A stretch of 64,000 nt of DNA from Marinilabiliales bacterium (GTDB lineage: Bacteria > Bacteroidota > Bacteroidia > Bacteroidales > SZUA-534). The position numbers were made by a program, and so were the translations under genes. The stretch lies in the NCBI GenBank assembly GCA_003512955.1, contig DOTG01000045.1:1-64000 (forward strand), read 5' to 3'. This document shows, one piece after another, positions 45,117 through 53,854 of this stretch (positions are counted from its first letter, which is position 1; each line of letters begins with the position of its first letter). The notes beneath the pieces were generated by a model that was given only the letters and a program-made list of their open reading frames with translations, was not told the DNA's origin and ran no database searches.

Positions 45117-45313
45117 TAAATTGTTCAAATCATTACACTTATATATTAAATATATGATTAATATATTACGCATTACTAATAATAAAATGTGGAACACAAA
45201 CCACAATAATGAATTTGCAGCTATAATAAATTAACGCACAGTAATTTACCATAATACATTTTGTCCGGGTAGTAGCTAAAACTTAAATAATCGTATCGGA
45301 AAAAGAAGAAAAC

Positions 45314-46411
45314 CTAACTATTGGTGTTTCGAGTAAAATAATGTTTTGAATCGCCCCATTCGCCGTAGCCAATATAGGCATCAGCTAGGCGGATACGCAC
45401 ATCCAAACACTGCACACAATCCTGTGGTTCTTCATCCACACAAGGTTTGTTTTCGTAAAGTTTGTAGCTGTTCCGGTACAATCCTGGCGTAATATTAGGC
45501 ATAATGATATTTGCACCAACTTTTGCAGCCTTTTCGCGCCCGATAGGATCAATAGCCTGCAGGGCTGTTGCCGCGGCAATATTAATATCGCGCATTACAA
45601 TCCGCAAAGTGGCAATCATCCGTAAAGCAAGTTCAAAGCGTTCCTTTAAAGGAATCAATTCATTCCGGTATTGATACAATGGGGTATCCGGGTGCTCAAT
45701 GTAAGGGCCCATCCCCACCATGTCCACATCAAAATCGCGCATAAAAAGAATGTCGTCGGCCAGGTGTTCCAAAGTCTGAAACGGCAGAGCTATCATTACT
45801 CCGGTACCGGTTTGGTATCCAATTTTCTTTAAGGTATTGAGGCATTCCAACCGTTTTTCAAAGGAATGGTTGGCATCGTTGGGGTGCAGTTTTTGGTAAA
45901 GTCCGCGGTTACTCGATTCAATGCGCAACAAGTAGCGGTGCGCCCCGGCATCAAACCACCGTCGATAGGTTTCCTCGGTTTGTTCACCTAATGAAATGGT
46001 AATTCCAAGCTCATCATTGGTCAACCGTTTAATCTCGCGGAGCAGGTTTTCAATGCGTTCGGTAAAAGCAGGAGAACTTATTTCGCCGCTCTGCATCACA
46101 AACGAACCATAACTGCTTTTGTAGGCAAATTCCGCCGCTTGAAGAATCTGGTCATCGCTGAGGTTGAAACGGCTTACTTGGTTATTCCCTTTACGGATAC
46201 CGCAATAATAGCAGTCTTTCGAACAGATATTTGAGAATTCCACCAATCCCCGGTAGTAAACCTTTTTTCCTACTTCACGTTCCTTTACCTCTTTAGCTTT
46301 GGCAAAAAGTAATTTCTGGTCATCGCCTTTGGCCGATAGCATGGTTACGAGGTCTTCCTTTGAAAACTCTTTTTGGTTAAGTATATCTTTTATATTTTTC
46401 ATCAAGTTCAT
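45314..46411 (-). CDS. hydE: [FeFe]-hydrogenase maturase HydE
   Basis: A 365-residue radical-SAM enzyme that helps build the 2Fe subcluster of the [FeFe]-hydrogenase H-cluster. The 4Fe-4S motif CSKDCYYCGIRKGN is at about residues 64-77, followed by SYGSFVMQSGEISSP, ISLGEQTEETYRRW and MGPYIEHPDTPLY, all HydE-like and unlike BioB. A C-terminal CVDEEPQDCVQC (C-x7-C-x2-C, about 323-334) matches the optional second cluster site of Thermotoga HydE. It follows hydG on the same strand after a 74-bp gap with an 11-bp stem-loop. MNLMKNIKD offers two in-frame ATGs; the first has AAAGA upstream. Confidence 0.94.
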   Translation of the reverse strand: MNLMKNIKDILNQKEFSKEDLVTMLSAKGDDQKLLFAKAKEVKEREVGKKVYYRGLVEFSNICSKDCYYCGIRKGNNQVSRFNLSDDQILQAAEFAYKSSYGSFVMQSGEISSPAFTERIENLLREIKRLTNDELGITISLGEQTEETYRRWFDAGAHRYLLRIESSNRGLYQKLHPNDANHSFEKRLECLNTLKKIGYQTGTGVMIALPFQTLEHLADDILFMRDFDVDMVGMGPYIEHPDTPLYQYRNELIPLKERFELALRMIATLRIVMRDINIAAATALQAIDPIGREKAAKVGANIIMPNITPGLYRNSYKLYENKPCVDEEPQDCVQCLDVRIRLADAYIGYGEWGDSKHYFTRNTNS

Positions 46412-46432
46412 TCTTTCTTTATTTAATTAGCT

Positions 46433-46468
46433 CATTTGCTCATTAGTTCATGGGCTTATGAGCAAATG
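46433..46468 (-). repeat. Stem-loop between hydG and hydE
   Basis: Perfect 11-bp arms CATTTGCTCAT (46433-46443) and ATGAGCAAATG (46458-46468) with a 14-nt loop in the 74-bp gap. There is no T-tract, so it more likely affects mRNA stability, or sets different hydG and hydE levels, than terminates. Confidence 0.65.
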
Positions 46469-46485
46469 GTCACATGAATACATGA

Positions 46486-47910
46486 TTAAAAATACAAATC
46501 GCGTTCCCCCACTTTAATGCGTCCGAGGCGTTCCACCAGATTCTGTTTAATTTTTCCCTCCTCCATTTCGGCCAGATTCTTTGCAATTACTTTTGCACCT
46601 TTTTCTTTAACTTCAGGTGTGGCATAATCTTCCAGATATTCAGCAAGGGTCATCATAGCATTTGGGGTACAATAATTCTTAATAAACCCGGGAACTGAAA
46701 ACTCCATAAAATGTTCCCCGGTGCGTCCGGTACGGTAGCACGCGGTGCAGAACGATGGAATGTAATCTTTATCTAATAATTCATCAATAATCTCGCCTAG
46801 CGAGCGGTTATCGTTGATCTTGAACTGCTCTTTATCCAAATCCTGGTGCTCCTCTTTCTTGGAATAAGCACCCATTTCAATTTTGGTTCCGCCATCAATT
46901 TGTGAAACCCCAAAACTCATTATCTCGCGGCGTATTTCCATGGGTTCGCGGGCGGTAAGAATCATTCCCGTGTAGGGAACCGCCAGACGTAGGATGGCAA
47001 CCAACCGTGTAAAATCTTCGTCGGAAACCCGGTACTTATCTACAATTTCATATTCCGATGCATCTTTAATCCGTGGGAACGAAATGGTGTGCGGCCCCAC
47101 ATTGTAACAAGCCTCAAAATGGTTTACATGCCGGATAAGCCCCAAAACTTCGAAACGCCAATCGTATAAACCAAACAAGGCTCCAATGCCCACATCGTCA
47201 ATTCCGGCTTCCTGAGCACGGTCAAGGCCTGTTAATCGGTAATCGTAATTGGCTTTCTTTCCTGCTAAATGCACACTGGCATAAGTAGGACGGTGATAGG
47301 TTTCCTGAAAAATCTGGTAGGTCCCTATGCCAGCTTCATGAACGGTTTTAAAATCGTCAATTTCCAGGGGAGCCGCGTTGATATTTACCCGCCGGATTTC
47401 ACCATTTCCCTTTTTTACTTTATAAACCGTCCGAACGGAATCGGCAATAAATTGGGCATCGTATTTGGGGTGTTCTCCATAAACCAATATTAACCGTTTC
47501 TGGCCGTTTTTTTCAAGGGCTTCAACTTCCTGAATGAGCTGCTCCTCGGTTAAAGTAGTCCGGATCTGCTTACGGTTAGTGGTGCGGAACCCGCAATATT
47601 TACAATTATTGGTGCAATAGTTTCCCACATACAAAGGGGCAAACAAAACAATCCGTTTGCCATATACCTTTTCTTTCAACATTTTGGCACCTTGTTTTAT
47701 CTCCTCAACAAGTTCCGGGTCGGTTGCATTTATCAATACGGCTGTTTCTTCCAACGACAGCCTTTTTTTATCCAATGATTTGGCAATTACCTCCCGGACC
47801 CATTCTTTTGTGGGTTTGGTTTGGTTTATAAAATCCCAAATCTCCTGTTCATCAATAAATGGTTTCATCCGTTCATCGGCAATAGCATATTTTTCAGGAC
47901 TGTAAATCAT
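46486..47910 (-). CDS. hydG: [FeFe]-hydrogenase maturase HydG
   Basis: A 474-residue radical-SAM tyrosine lyase that makes the CO and CN ligands for the H-cluster. The SAM-cluster motif is CTNNCKYCGF (about 97-106). The HydG-specific C-terminal site is intact: CTAC, then 22 residues, then C in NYCTPNAMMTL (C-x2-C-x22-C, about 386-413), which separates it from ThiH. Other landmarks are LVYGEHPKYDAQFI, GIGTYQIFQETYHRPTY and HTISFPRIKDASEY. First gene of the hydG-hydE unit; hydF is 4.3 kb away on the same strand. Confidence 0.96.
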   Translation of the reverse strand: MIYSPEKYAIADERMKPFIDEQEIWDFINQTKPTKEWVREVIAKSLDKKRLSLEETAVLINATDPELVEEIKQGAKMLKEKVYGKRIVLFAPLYVGNYCTNNCKYCGFRTTNRKQIRTTLTEEQLIQEVEALEKNGQKRLILVYGEHPKYDAQFIADSVRTVYKVKKGNGEIRRVNINAAPLEIDDFKTVHEAGIGTYQIFQETYHRPTYASVHLAGKKANYDYRLTGLDRAQEAGIDDVGIGALFGLYDWRFEVLGLIRHVNHFEACYNVGPHTISFPRIKDASEYEIVDKYRVSDEDFTRLVAILRLAVPYTGMILTAREPMEIRREIMSFGVSQIDGGTKIEMGAYSKKEEHQDLDKEQFKINDNRSLGEIIDELLDKDYIPSFCTACYRTGRTGEHFMEFSVPGFIKNYCTPNAMMTLAEYLEDYATPEVKEKGAKVIAKNLAEMEEGKIKQNLVERLGRIKVGERDLYF

Positions 47911-48323
47911 AATAAATATTTTTAGATATAAGACTCATAGACAATACACAGTGTCTTTTTAATTTGTAACGGAATTCTTAGGGTTTTTTTGGAAAAGGGG
48001 GAAATGAAATAGATTTTGCTTTTTATGCAAAGTGTAAAATTGTAAGCAACTTTTACACGAAACTTCTTTTTCTCACTTTTCCGTCAGCTGTTCCTTCGGA
48101 TCCGTATTTGTTATTCAAATTCTTTGTCACGAGTAAAGCCCGGGACTCCGATTCGGATTCAAAGATAGTATAACTTTCAGACAGTTTTATGTACCTTTTG
48201 TTACTCTTTGGCAGAATCATAGATGATTTTTGTCAGGAGTAAATTGCATTTTGAATTTGATTTTATAAAATTCGATTAAATAATTATCTTTAATCCACAT
48301 TTAATCAACAAAACCGAGCCTCG
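47911..48323. other. Divergent region, hydG / propeller-SpoIIE sensor
   Basis: About 413 bp that must hold the hydG promoter and the sensor promoter. A near-match TATCTTTA (48285-48292) lies 32 bp before the sensor gene without a well-spaced TTG. I see no repeat, RNA gene or recognised regulator site. Confidence 0.45.
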
Positions 48324-51300
48324 ATGAAACGATTTTATGTTGCTTTTACAGCATGCATCTTGCTATTTGTAACCCTACTGCCCGCGCAACAAAAAGACAT
48401 TGTATTTGAACAGATTACCAACGAAAGTGGTCGAAGTTTAGGATTTATTACCGGCATTGTTCAGGATGAAACCGGGTTTATGTGGTTTGCCACCCGAAAC
48501 GGGTTGTACCGGTATAATGGATATTCGTACAAACTTTTTAAAAACAACCGGAACGATAGCCTTTCATTGCCTTACAACAATATTGCCTCGTTGTATTATG
48601 ATAATCATAAGAATCTTTGGTTAAGACATTTCGACCAACTTTCTGTTTTCAAAGATGGAAAACGGCAATATGTTTATCAGGATTTATTGTCGCGGAGTTT
48701 TGATATGGAAGTGGAAGTGGTTCAAGATCGGAGAGGCAATTATTGGGTAGGGCCTACCGGAAAAGGAGTGATGTTTTTCGATCCTGCAACGAACAAAACT
48801 ATTGAATTTACATGCCCGCCAGCTACTTATACTCCCAGTGGTTGGAGGTTTCTCGATTCGCTTTTGGTTAACCGGAAAGGAACAGCCGAGATTCCGAATC
48901 CAGGCATCTCCACCGACACCTCGATAGCTTTTAACATCCCTAACGACGGATATTACTTAATTGCTTCTAGTGGAGAATCCGATTCCCGTGGCGTTTATGA
49001 TTTTGGGTCGTTATTTCAAGGTAAAAAAGTGATTTGGGAACTTACCCACGAAAAAAGCCTGTGGACAGGGGGTGAAGATAAAAATAGATTCGGGGCTGAA
49101 CCTGTTTTTTTGAAAAAAGGAGCTTACCAATTAAAATTTGTAAGCGACATTTCACATTCCTGTGGAAGTTGGGAAGGCGCTGCTCCCGATAAACTGACTT
49201 TTTGCGGGGTTAAATTGCTACCGTTATCGAATCAGGAATTTAATAGCATTAGTTCTAGCTATTTATCTGTTTTTAAAGACTCAACTTATATCGAATCGCA
49301 AAACATTAAAGATATTTTGGTTGATAATGATGGCGATTTTTGTTTTATCAGCGATAAGGGGTTGCATCAGTTCAACTACAAAAAAGGCACTTTCAATTTA
49401 TTTCCCATCGACTTTAAAGGGTTGTTGGGGAATTCGGCCGAGAAAGAATACTTGAGGTTATATCAGGATAAGAAAGGGATTTTTTGGATTGGCTCAGGTA
49501 ATGGATTAATCAGGTACGATCATCTTTGGTCGCGTTTTATGGTTTTTCAAAATTCTGACGGCAAAGAGGTTTTAACGAGCAATTCCATCTATTCCATTTT
49601 TGAAGATAATTTTCGCCGCATCTGGATAGGTACCGACAGAGGGCTTAACATATATGACCAGGAACGGAAAACCATTCAGAAGATTACCGCCAATAACCAT
49701 AACCGCCTGTATGATGACCATATAATTCAGATTTTTGAGGATAAAGGTGGAAATATTTGGGTAGCTACCTTTGAGGGATTGAACCGGTTGATACCCGATC
49801 CGTTTAATTTCACTGACTTTGGCATCGAAACAGACAATTCCTATCCTGTGGCTTACGATGAGTCGGCCAATATTTGGTATGCAATTCAAAACAAAATCTA
49901 CTGTTTCTCAAGATCGTTGACAACAAAAAAGGAATACAGACTCCCCGATAAAATTTTCCCAGCCGATGAATTTACCGGCGAAAAGGAATATTTTATTGCC
50001 GATATGATTCGTACGCACGATAATTATTTCTGGTTAGCCATTGATAATAAAATTTGCAGGTACAACCTGCCACAAAATAAAGTAGATTATACCAAAGTAG
50101 TTAAAGGTTTGATAGTTGGAAACGATAGCCTGAAGAACAATGTCAAAAAACTTCTTTTTGGAACTTCAAATAAAATATATGCCTTTTGCCCGGACGGTTT
50201 TTATGAAATAAATCATCAGAAACTTTACACCGAAGCATTTTATTCATTTAATCAGCAATATGATTTTATTGAGGATGTTGATCAGGGTTTTTTTAAAACG
50301 GCCAGTATCGATAAAAAGAACAACCTATGGATACGGACTTCGGATGGTATTTATCATTTCAACACGCAAGAAAAAAAGCTCGAAATGGTTTATGAGTTTT
50401 CCGATGAGTTTAAAAATGGACCTCTCAGCAAAGGCAATATTGATATAGATTCTTTAGGGAACCTTTGGTTTGCCACTATGCCTGAACTTCACAGGATTGA
50501 GGGTGGAACAAAAAGCCATCAATCATTTACCTGCACCTATGAGAATGAGTGGGGAACCGCCCATTGTAAGGTTGGCAAAAATGCCATCTGGATATATAGC
50601 TCGAATGGAGTTTATGGGTTCAGGCCCGAAACCGGCGATTTTCAATACTTTTCTGTAGAAAACGGATTGATAGACAACAACATCAATGGATTGGAGGAAG
50701 ATAACCTTGGGAATATCTGGGTAACTTCAGGAAAGGGGTTGTCGAAAATTGATACCATGGAGCAAAAAGCAAAAAATTTCTTTACCGAAGCTGATTTCTC
50801 CAGTCATCTGTTTTTAGGAAACCCCTCAGATTTTGAAACAAAAAATGGTGAAATCATTCTTTTTACCACCAAAGGTTTTGTCTCCTTTTTTCCCGACAGC
50901 ATCAACCGGAATGAACCCAAAGTAGTTATCGATAAATTTACCATCAGGGGTAAGGAATTTGAAATGGATAGCATTATCCGGTTAAAATACAACCAGAACT
51001 TCCTTGGCTTTGAGTTTGCAGTGCTCGATTATACCGACCCAGCTCAAAACAAATACAAATACAAATTGGAAGGGCTTGATGAAGATTGGAACTTCAAGGA
51101 TGCCGATGACCGGAGGGCTAGTTATTCAGGTCTTTCGCCGGGTGAATATGTATTTATGGTGTGCGGTTCGAATAATGATAAGGTCTGGAATGAGCAAGGA
51201 ACGGGCATCCGTATCATCATTTCGCCACCTTGGTATAAAACTACATTTGCTTATATCATTTATATTCTTTTAACAGCATCAGGTATTTGGATATTTATTG

Positions 51301-52184
51301 TAATCCGGGAACGGAACCTGAAAGAGGAGAAACGGATTCTGGAGCAAAAAGTACGTGAACGTACTGCCGAAATTGCTGCCAAAAATGAGGAACTGGCAAC
51401 ACAGAATGAAAAAATTGCCGAGCAGAATAAAAATATAACCGACAGCATACAATATGCCCGGCGGATTCAAGCAGCTATTTTACCGCCTACCGAGCAAATT
51501 GAACCGGTGATTGATGAATATTTTATCCTATATCGTCCTAGGGACATTGTAAGTGGTGATTATTATTGGGTAACCCGCCATGAGGATATTACCATTATTG
51601 TGGCTGCCGATTGTACCGGACATGGTGTTCCCGGGGCGTTTATGAGTATGTTGGGTGTGGCATTCTTAAATGAGATTGTTAATAAAGAGGGTATCGTGCA
51701 GCCCAACCTGATATTAGATCGTTTGCGTGAACAGGTAATCAAGCAATTGCATCAAACAGGGAAAGAGGGGGAATCGAAGGACGGGATGGATATTTCATTG
51801 TACGTGATCGACCACAAGAACATGAAACTCAGGTTCTCAGGAGCATACAACCCACTTTATGTTATCCGCAACGGCGAAGTAATTCATTTAAAGGCCGACC
51901 GCATGCCCATTGGATACTACATCAAGTTAGATACCGCCTTTACAATGGAAGAGATTGATTTGTGCAAAGGCGATTGTTTATACAATTCGTCCGATGGATA
52001 CCCCGATCAGTTTGGTGGCGGTGACGGGCGCAAATTTATGTCGAAAAATTTTAAGGAGCTTTTGCTGAGCATCCATAAAAAACCGATGGCCGAACAGCGC
52101 GAGATTCTAAATAAAACCTTCGACGAATGGCGCGGTGAAATTGAGCAGATCGACGATGTGGTTGTAGTAGGAGTGAGGGTGTAA
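48324..52184 (+). CDS. Propeller sensor with SpoIIE phosphatase, insert-bearing
   Basis: A 1286-residue paralogue of the sensor at 16227. Signal peptide about 1-22; regulator-propeller repeats from about 25 (TRNGLYRYNGYSYKLFKN) to about 870; Y_Y_Y sandwich to about 965 (YKYKLEGLDEDWNFKDADD); transmembrane helix about 975-996; coiled coil; SpoIIE/PP2C phosphatase about 1045-1286 with YRPRDIVSGDYYWV, VAADCTGHGVPGAFMSMLG and SSDGYPDQFGG. Residues about 174-306 break the propeller with a separate beta-rich segment (NIPNDGYYLIASSGESDS, GAYQLKFVSDISHSCGSW) absent from the paralogue, possibly a ligand-binding insert. It lies between hydG and hydF on the opposite strand, and its stop is 4 bp from the hydF stop. 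Confidence 0.87.
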   Translation: MKRFYVAFTACILLFVTLLPAQQKDIVFEQITNESGRSLGFITGIVQDETGFMWFATRNGLYRYNGYSYKLFKNNRNDSLSLPYNNIASLYYDNHKNLWLRHFDQLSVFKDGKRQYVYQDLLSRSFDMEVEVVQDRRGNYWVGPTGKGVMFFDPATNKTIEFTCPPATYTPSGWRFLDSLLVNRKGTAEIPNPGISTDTSIAFNIPNDGYYLIASSGESDSRGVYDFGSLFQGKKVIWELTHEKSLWTGGEDKNRFGAEPVFLKKGAYQLKFVSDISHSCGSWEGAAPDKLTFCGVKLLPLSNQEFNSISSSYLSVFKDSTYIESQNIKDILVDNDGDFCFISDKGLHQFNYKKGTFNLFPIDFKGLLGNSAEKEYLRLYQDKKGIFWIGSGNGLIRYDHLWSRFMVFQNSDGKEVLTSNSIYSIFEDNFRRIWIGTDRGLNIYDQERKTIQKITANNHNRLYDDHIIQIFEDKGGNIWVATFEGLNRLIPDPFNFTDFGIETDNSYPVAYDESANIWYAIQNKIYCFSRSLTTKKEYRLPDKIFPADEFTGEKEYFIADMIRTHDNYFWLAIDNKICRYNLPQNKVDYTKVVKGLIVGNDSLKNNVKKLLFGTSNKIYAFCPDGFYEINHQKLYTEAFYSFNQQYDFIEDVDQGFFKTASIDKKNNLWIRTSDGIYHFNTQEKKLEMVYEFSDEFKNGPLSKGNIDIDSLGNLWFATMPELHRIEGGTKSHQSFTCTYENEWGTAHCKVGKNAIWIYSSNGVYGFRPETGDFQYFSVENGLIDNNINGLEEDNLGNIWVTSGKGLSKIDTMEQKAKNFFTEADFSSHLFLGNPSDFETKNGEIILFTTKGFVSFFPDSINRNEPKVVIDKFTIRGKEFEMDSIIRLKYNQNFLGFEFAVLDYTDPAQNKYKYKLEGLDEDWNFKDADDRRASYSGLSPGEYVFMVCGSNNDKVWNEQGTGIRIIISPPWYKTTFAYIIYILLTASGIWIFIVIRERNLKEEKRILEQKVRERTAEIAAKNEELATQNEKIAEQNKNITDSIQYARRIQAAILPPTEQIEPVIDEYFILYRPRDIVSGDYYWVTRHEDITIIVAADCTGHGVPGAFMSMLGVAFLNEIVNKEGIVQPNLILDRLREQVIKQLHQTGKEGESKDGMDISLYVIDHKNMKLRFSGAYNPLYVIRNGEVIHLKADRMPIGYYIKLDTAFTMEEIDLCKGDCLYNSSDGYPDQFGGGDGRKFMSKNFKELLLSIHKKPMAEQREILNKTFDEWRGEIEQIDDVVVVGVRV

Positions 52185-52188
52185 TAAA

Positions 52189-53415
52189 TTACAAGTAATC
52201 CAGCGAATCTTTATCAACCTTTACAAAAGGGGCAATGGCCCGTTCGTAAATGCCGTGCATGTAAGCAATGGCCATCCCGTAATTGGTAACCGGGACGCCG
52301 GCTTCTACGGCTGGCCTCAATCGGTTAATCAGTTGCTTGCGGGTAATCATACAGCCCCCGCATTGTATCACCATGGCATAGTCGGTAATGGTGCCGGGAA
52401 TCTGGTTTAAACCGGCTACCACCTCGTAGGTGAGGTTTTTGCCACTGAAATTACTTAACCACCTTGGGATTTTTATGCGTCCAATATCATCGCACGACAC
52501 GTGGTGCGAGCAGGATTCAAGTATCAGTATTTTATCGCCATCCTGTAATTTTGATAGATGTGGGGTGCCTTTCAGGTAATTCTGAAAATCACCTTTGTAC
52601 CTTGCCAGCACGGTACTGAAACTGGTTAATGGAATGTGTTCAGGAACTGATGCCCCGGCTTTTAAAAAAACCTGACTATCAGTAATAGCAAGTGCTGGCT
52701 GCGGACTTAACCGCTTGAGCAACTGGTCCAATTCACGTTCTTTACAAACCACGGCAATAGCGTCATTATCCAATATGTCACGGATGGCCTGTACTTGCGG
52801 AAGAATCAACCTTCCCTCGGGAGCCTCCACATCTATGGGGGTGATTAACAATACCATATCTCCTTGCCGGATGATATCACCAACCAATGATTTGCTTAAG
52901 TAGGCCGATTCCGGGATGGCCCTCTTAATGGTTTTTACCAAAGTATCTCTTGAATACCCTTCAAACGAACTGAAGTTGGTAAGCTCAATGTTATAATCCA
53001 GCTTTAATCTTTCGGCCAGTTCAATAGCATAAACCGTCTGATCAGCCTTATTGTGGATAACTACAAATGGAACTTCATATTTCTGAAATTCAGCAACCAC
53101 GGTTTCTTCAGGAACCCCAAACTGGTTATCGGTGATAATCAGCAGGCCCAGATCAATGTTCCGGATGGTTTCAAAACTTTTCTTAACCCGTTTCAACCCT
53201 AATTCCCCGGAATCATCAATACCTGCGGTATCAATAATTACCACCGGGCCAATCCCCGCAATTTCCATCGTTTTCTTTACAGGATCGGTGGTAGTTCCTG
53301 CTACTTCTGAAACTATCGCCAGATCCTGGTTGGCCAGGAAATTGATAAGGGAGCTTTTCCCATTATTCCTTCGCCCAAAAATTCCAATGTGAGGTTTCGA
53401 TTCTTTTCCTTTCAT
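52189..53415 (-). CDS. hydF: [FeFe]-hydrogenase maturation GTPase HydF
   Basis: A 408-residue scaffold GTPase that receives the 2Fe precursor and delivers it to apo-hydrogenase. The GTPase domain (about 1-165) has P-loop GRRNNGKSS, G3 DTAGIDDSGE and G4 HNKAD. A dimerisation domain and a cluster-binding domain follow, with Cys in ESCSHHVSC (about 300) and QCGGCM (about 352 and 355). Many HydF proteins have HCxxC at the last site; here the His is Gln. Third gene of an aspA-thioesterase-hydF operon (gaps 15 and 13 bp). Confidence 0.94.
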   Translation of the reverse strand: MKGKESKPHIGIFGRRNNGKSSLINFLANQDLAIVSEVAGTTTDPVKKTMEIAGIGPVVIIDTAGIDDSGELGLKRVKKSFETIRNIDLGLLIITDNQFGVPEETVVAEFQKYEVPFVVIHNKADQTVYAIELAERLKLDYNIELTNFSSFEGYSRDTLVKTIKRAIPESAYLSKSLVGDIIRQGDMVLLITPIDVEAPEGRLILPQVQAIRDILDNDAIAVVCKERELDQLLKRLSPQPALAITDSQVFLKAGASVPEHIPLTSFSTVLARYKGDFQNYLKGTPHLSKLQDGDKILILESCSHHVSCDDIGRIKIPRWLSNFSGKNLTYEVVAGLNQIPGTITDYAMVIQCGGCMITRKQLINRLRPAVEAGVPVTNYGMAIAYMHGIYERAIAPFVKVDKDSLDYL

Positions 53416-53428
53416 CTACACTAGCGGG

Positions 53429-53839
53429 TTATTTTACGTTTAGAAAAGCATTGTCCAGTTCTTTAAAAACCCGCAATTTGCCATCTTTGGTAGTTACCGT
53501 GGTAATAATTGCTTTGATGCAGAGCTTTTCGTCAGGCAGCCGATAAATGCTTTGGTGAAACAGGTATTTGATGCCTTCTTTTTCCACATTCAGCCGGCAA
53601 ACAAATTCATCGCCGCTTTTTAAAGGGTATTTATACTGGATGTCGGCCCGGGCAACCACTGCCACAATTCCTTGATTAAATAATCCAGCAAAGTTTAACC
53701 CAACCGCATTTAAAAACTCGTGGCGGGTATGTTCCAAATAATTCTGATAGACTGAATTATTTACCACTCCCTGAAGATCGCATTCGTAATCTCGTACTTT
53801 AAATGCCAGTTCAAACTGGTATTTATTTGATTCATCCAT
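53429..53839 (-). CDS. 4-hydroxybenzoyl-CoA-thioesterase-fold acyl-CoA thioesterase
   Basis: A 136-residue hot-dog-fold thioesterase of the YbgC/4HBT type. The family signature is clear: VRDYECDLQGVVNNSVYQNY then LEHTRHEFL (catalytic Asp in the DxxGVVNN region and the downstream Glu), then YKYPLKSGDEFVCRLNV. It hydrolyses a small acyl-CoA; the acyl group is unknown. It sits 13 bp upstream of hydF and 15 bp downstream of aspA, so it is part of their transcript. No link to H-cluster assembly is known for this family; it may be a passenger. Confidence 0.88.
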   Translation of the reverse strand: MDESNKYQFELAFKVRDYECDLQGVVNNSVYQNYLEHTRHEFLNAVGLNFAGLFNQGIVAVVARADIQYKYPLKSGDEFVCRLNVEKEGIKYLFHQSIYRLPDEKLCIKAIITTVTTKDGKLRVFKELDNAFLNVK

Positions 53840-53854
53840 GGTTTTATCTATTTT

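Noticed and set aside
45314..46411. Biotin synthase (BioB) for the radical-SAM gene
   Set aside because: BioB has a different context around its CxxxCxxC and no C-x7-C-x2-C at the end; proximity to hydG and hydF also favours HydE.
46486..47910. Thiamine enzyme ThiH for the second radical-SAM gene
   Set aside because: The C-x2-C-x22-C C-terminal cluster site is present, which ThiH lacks.
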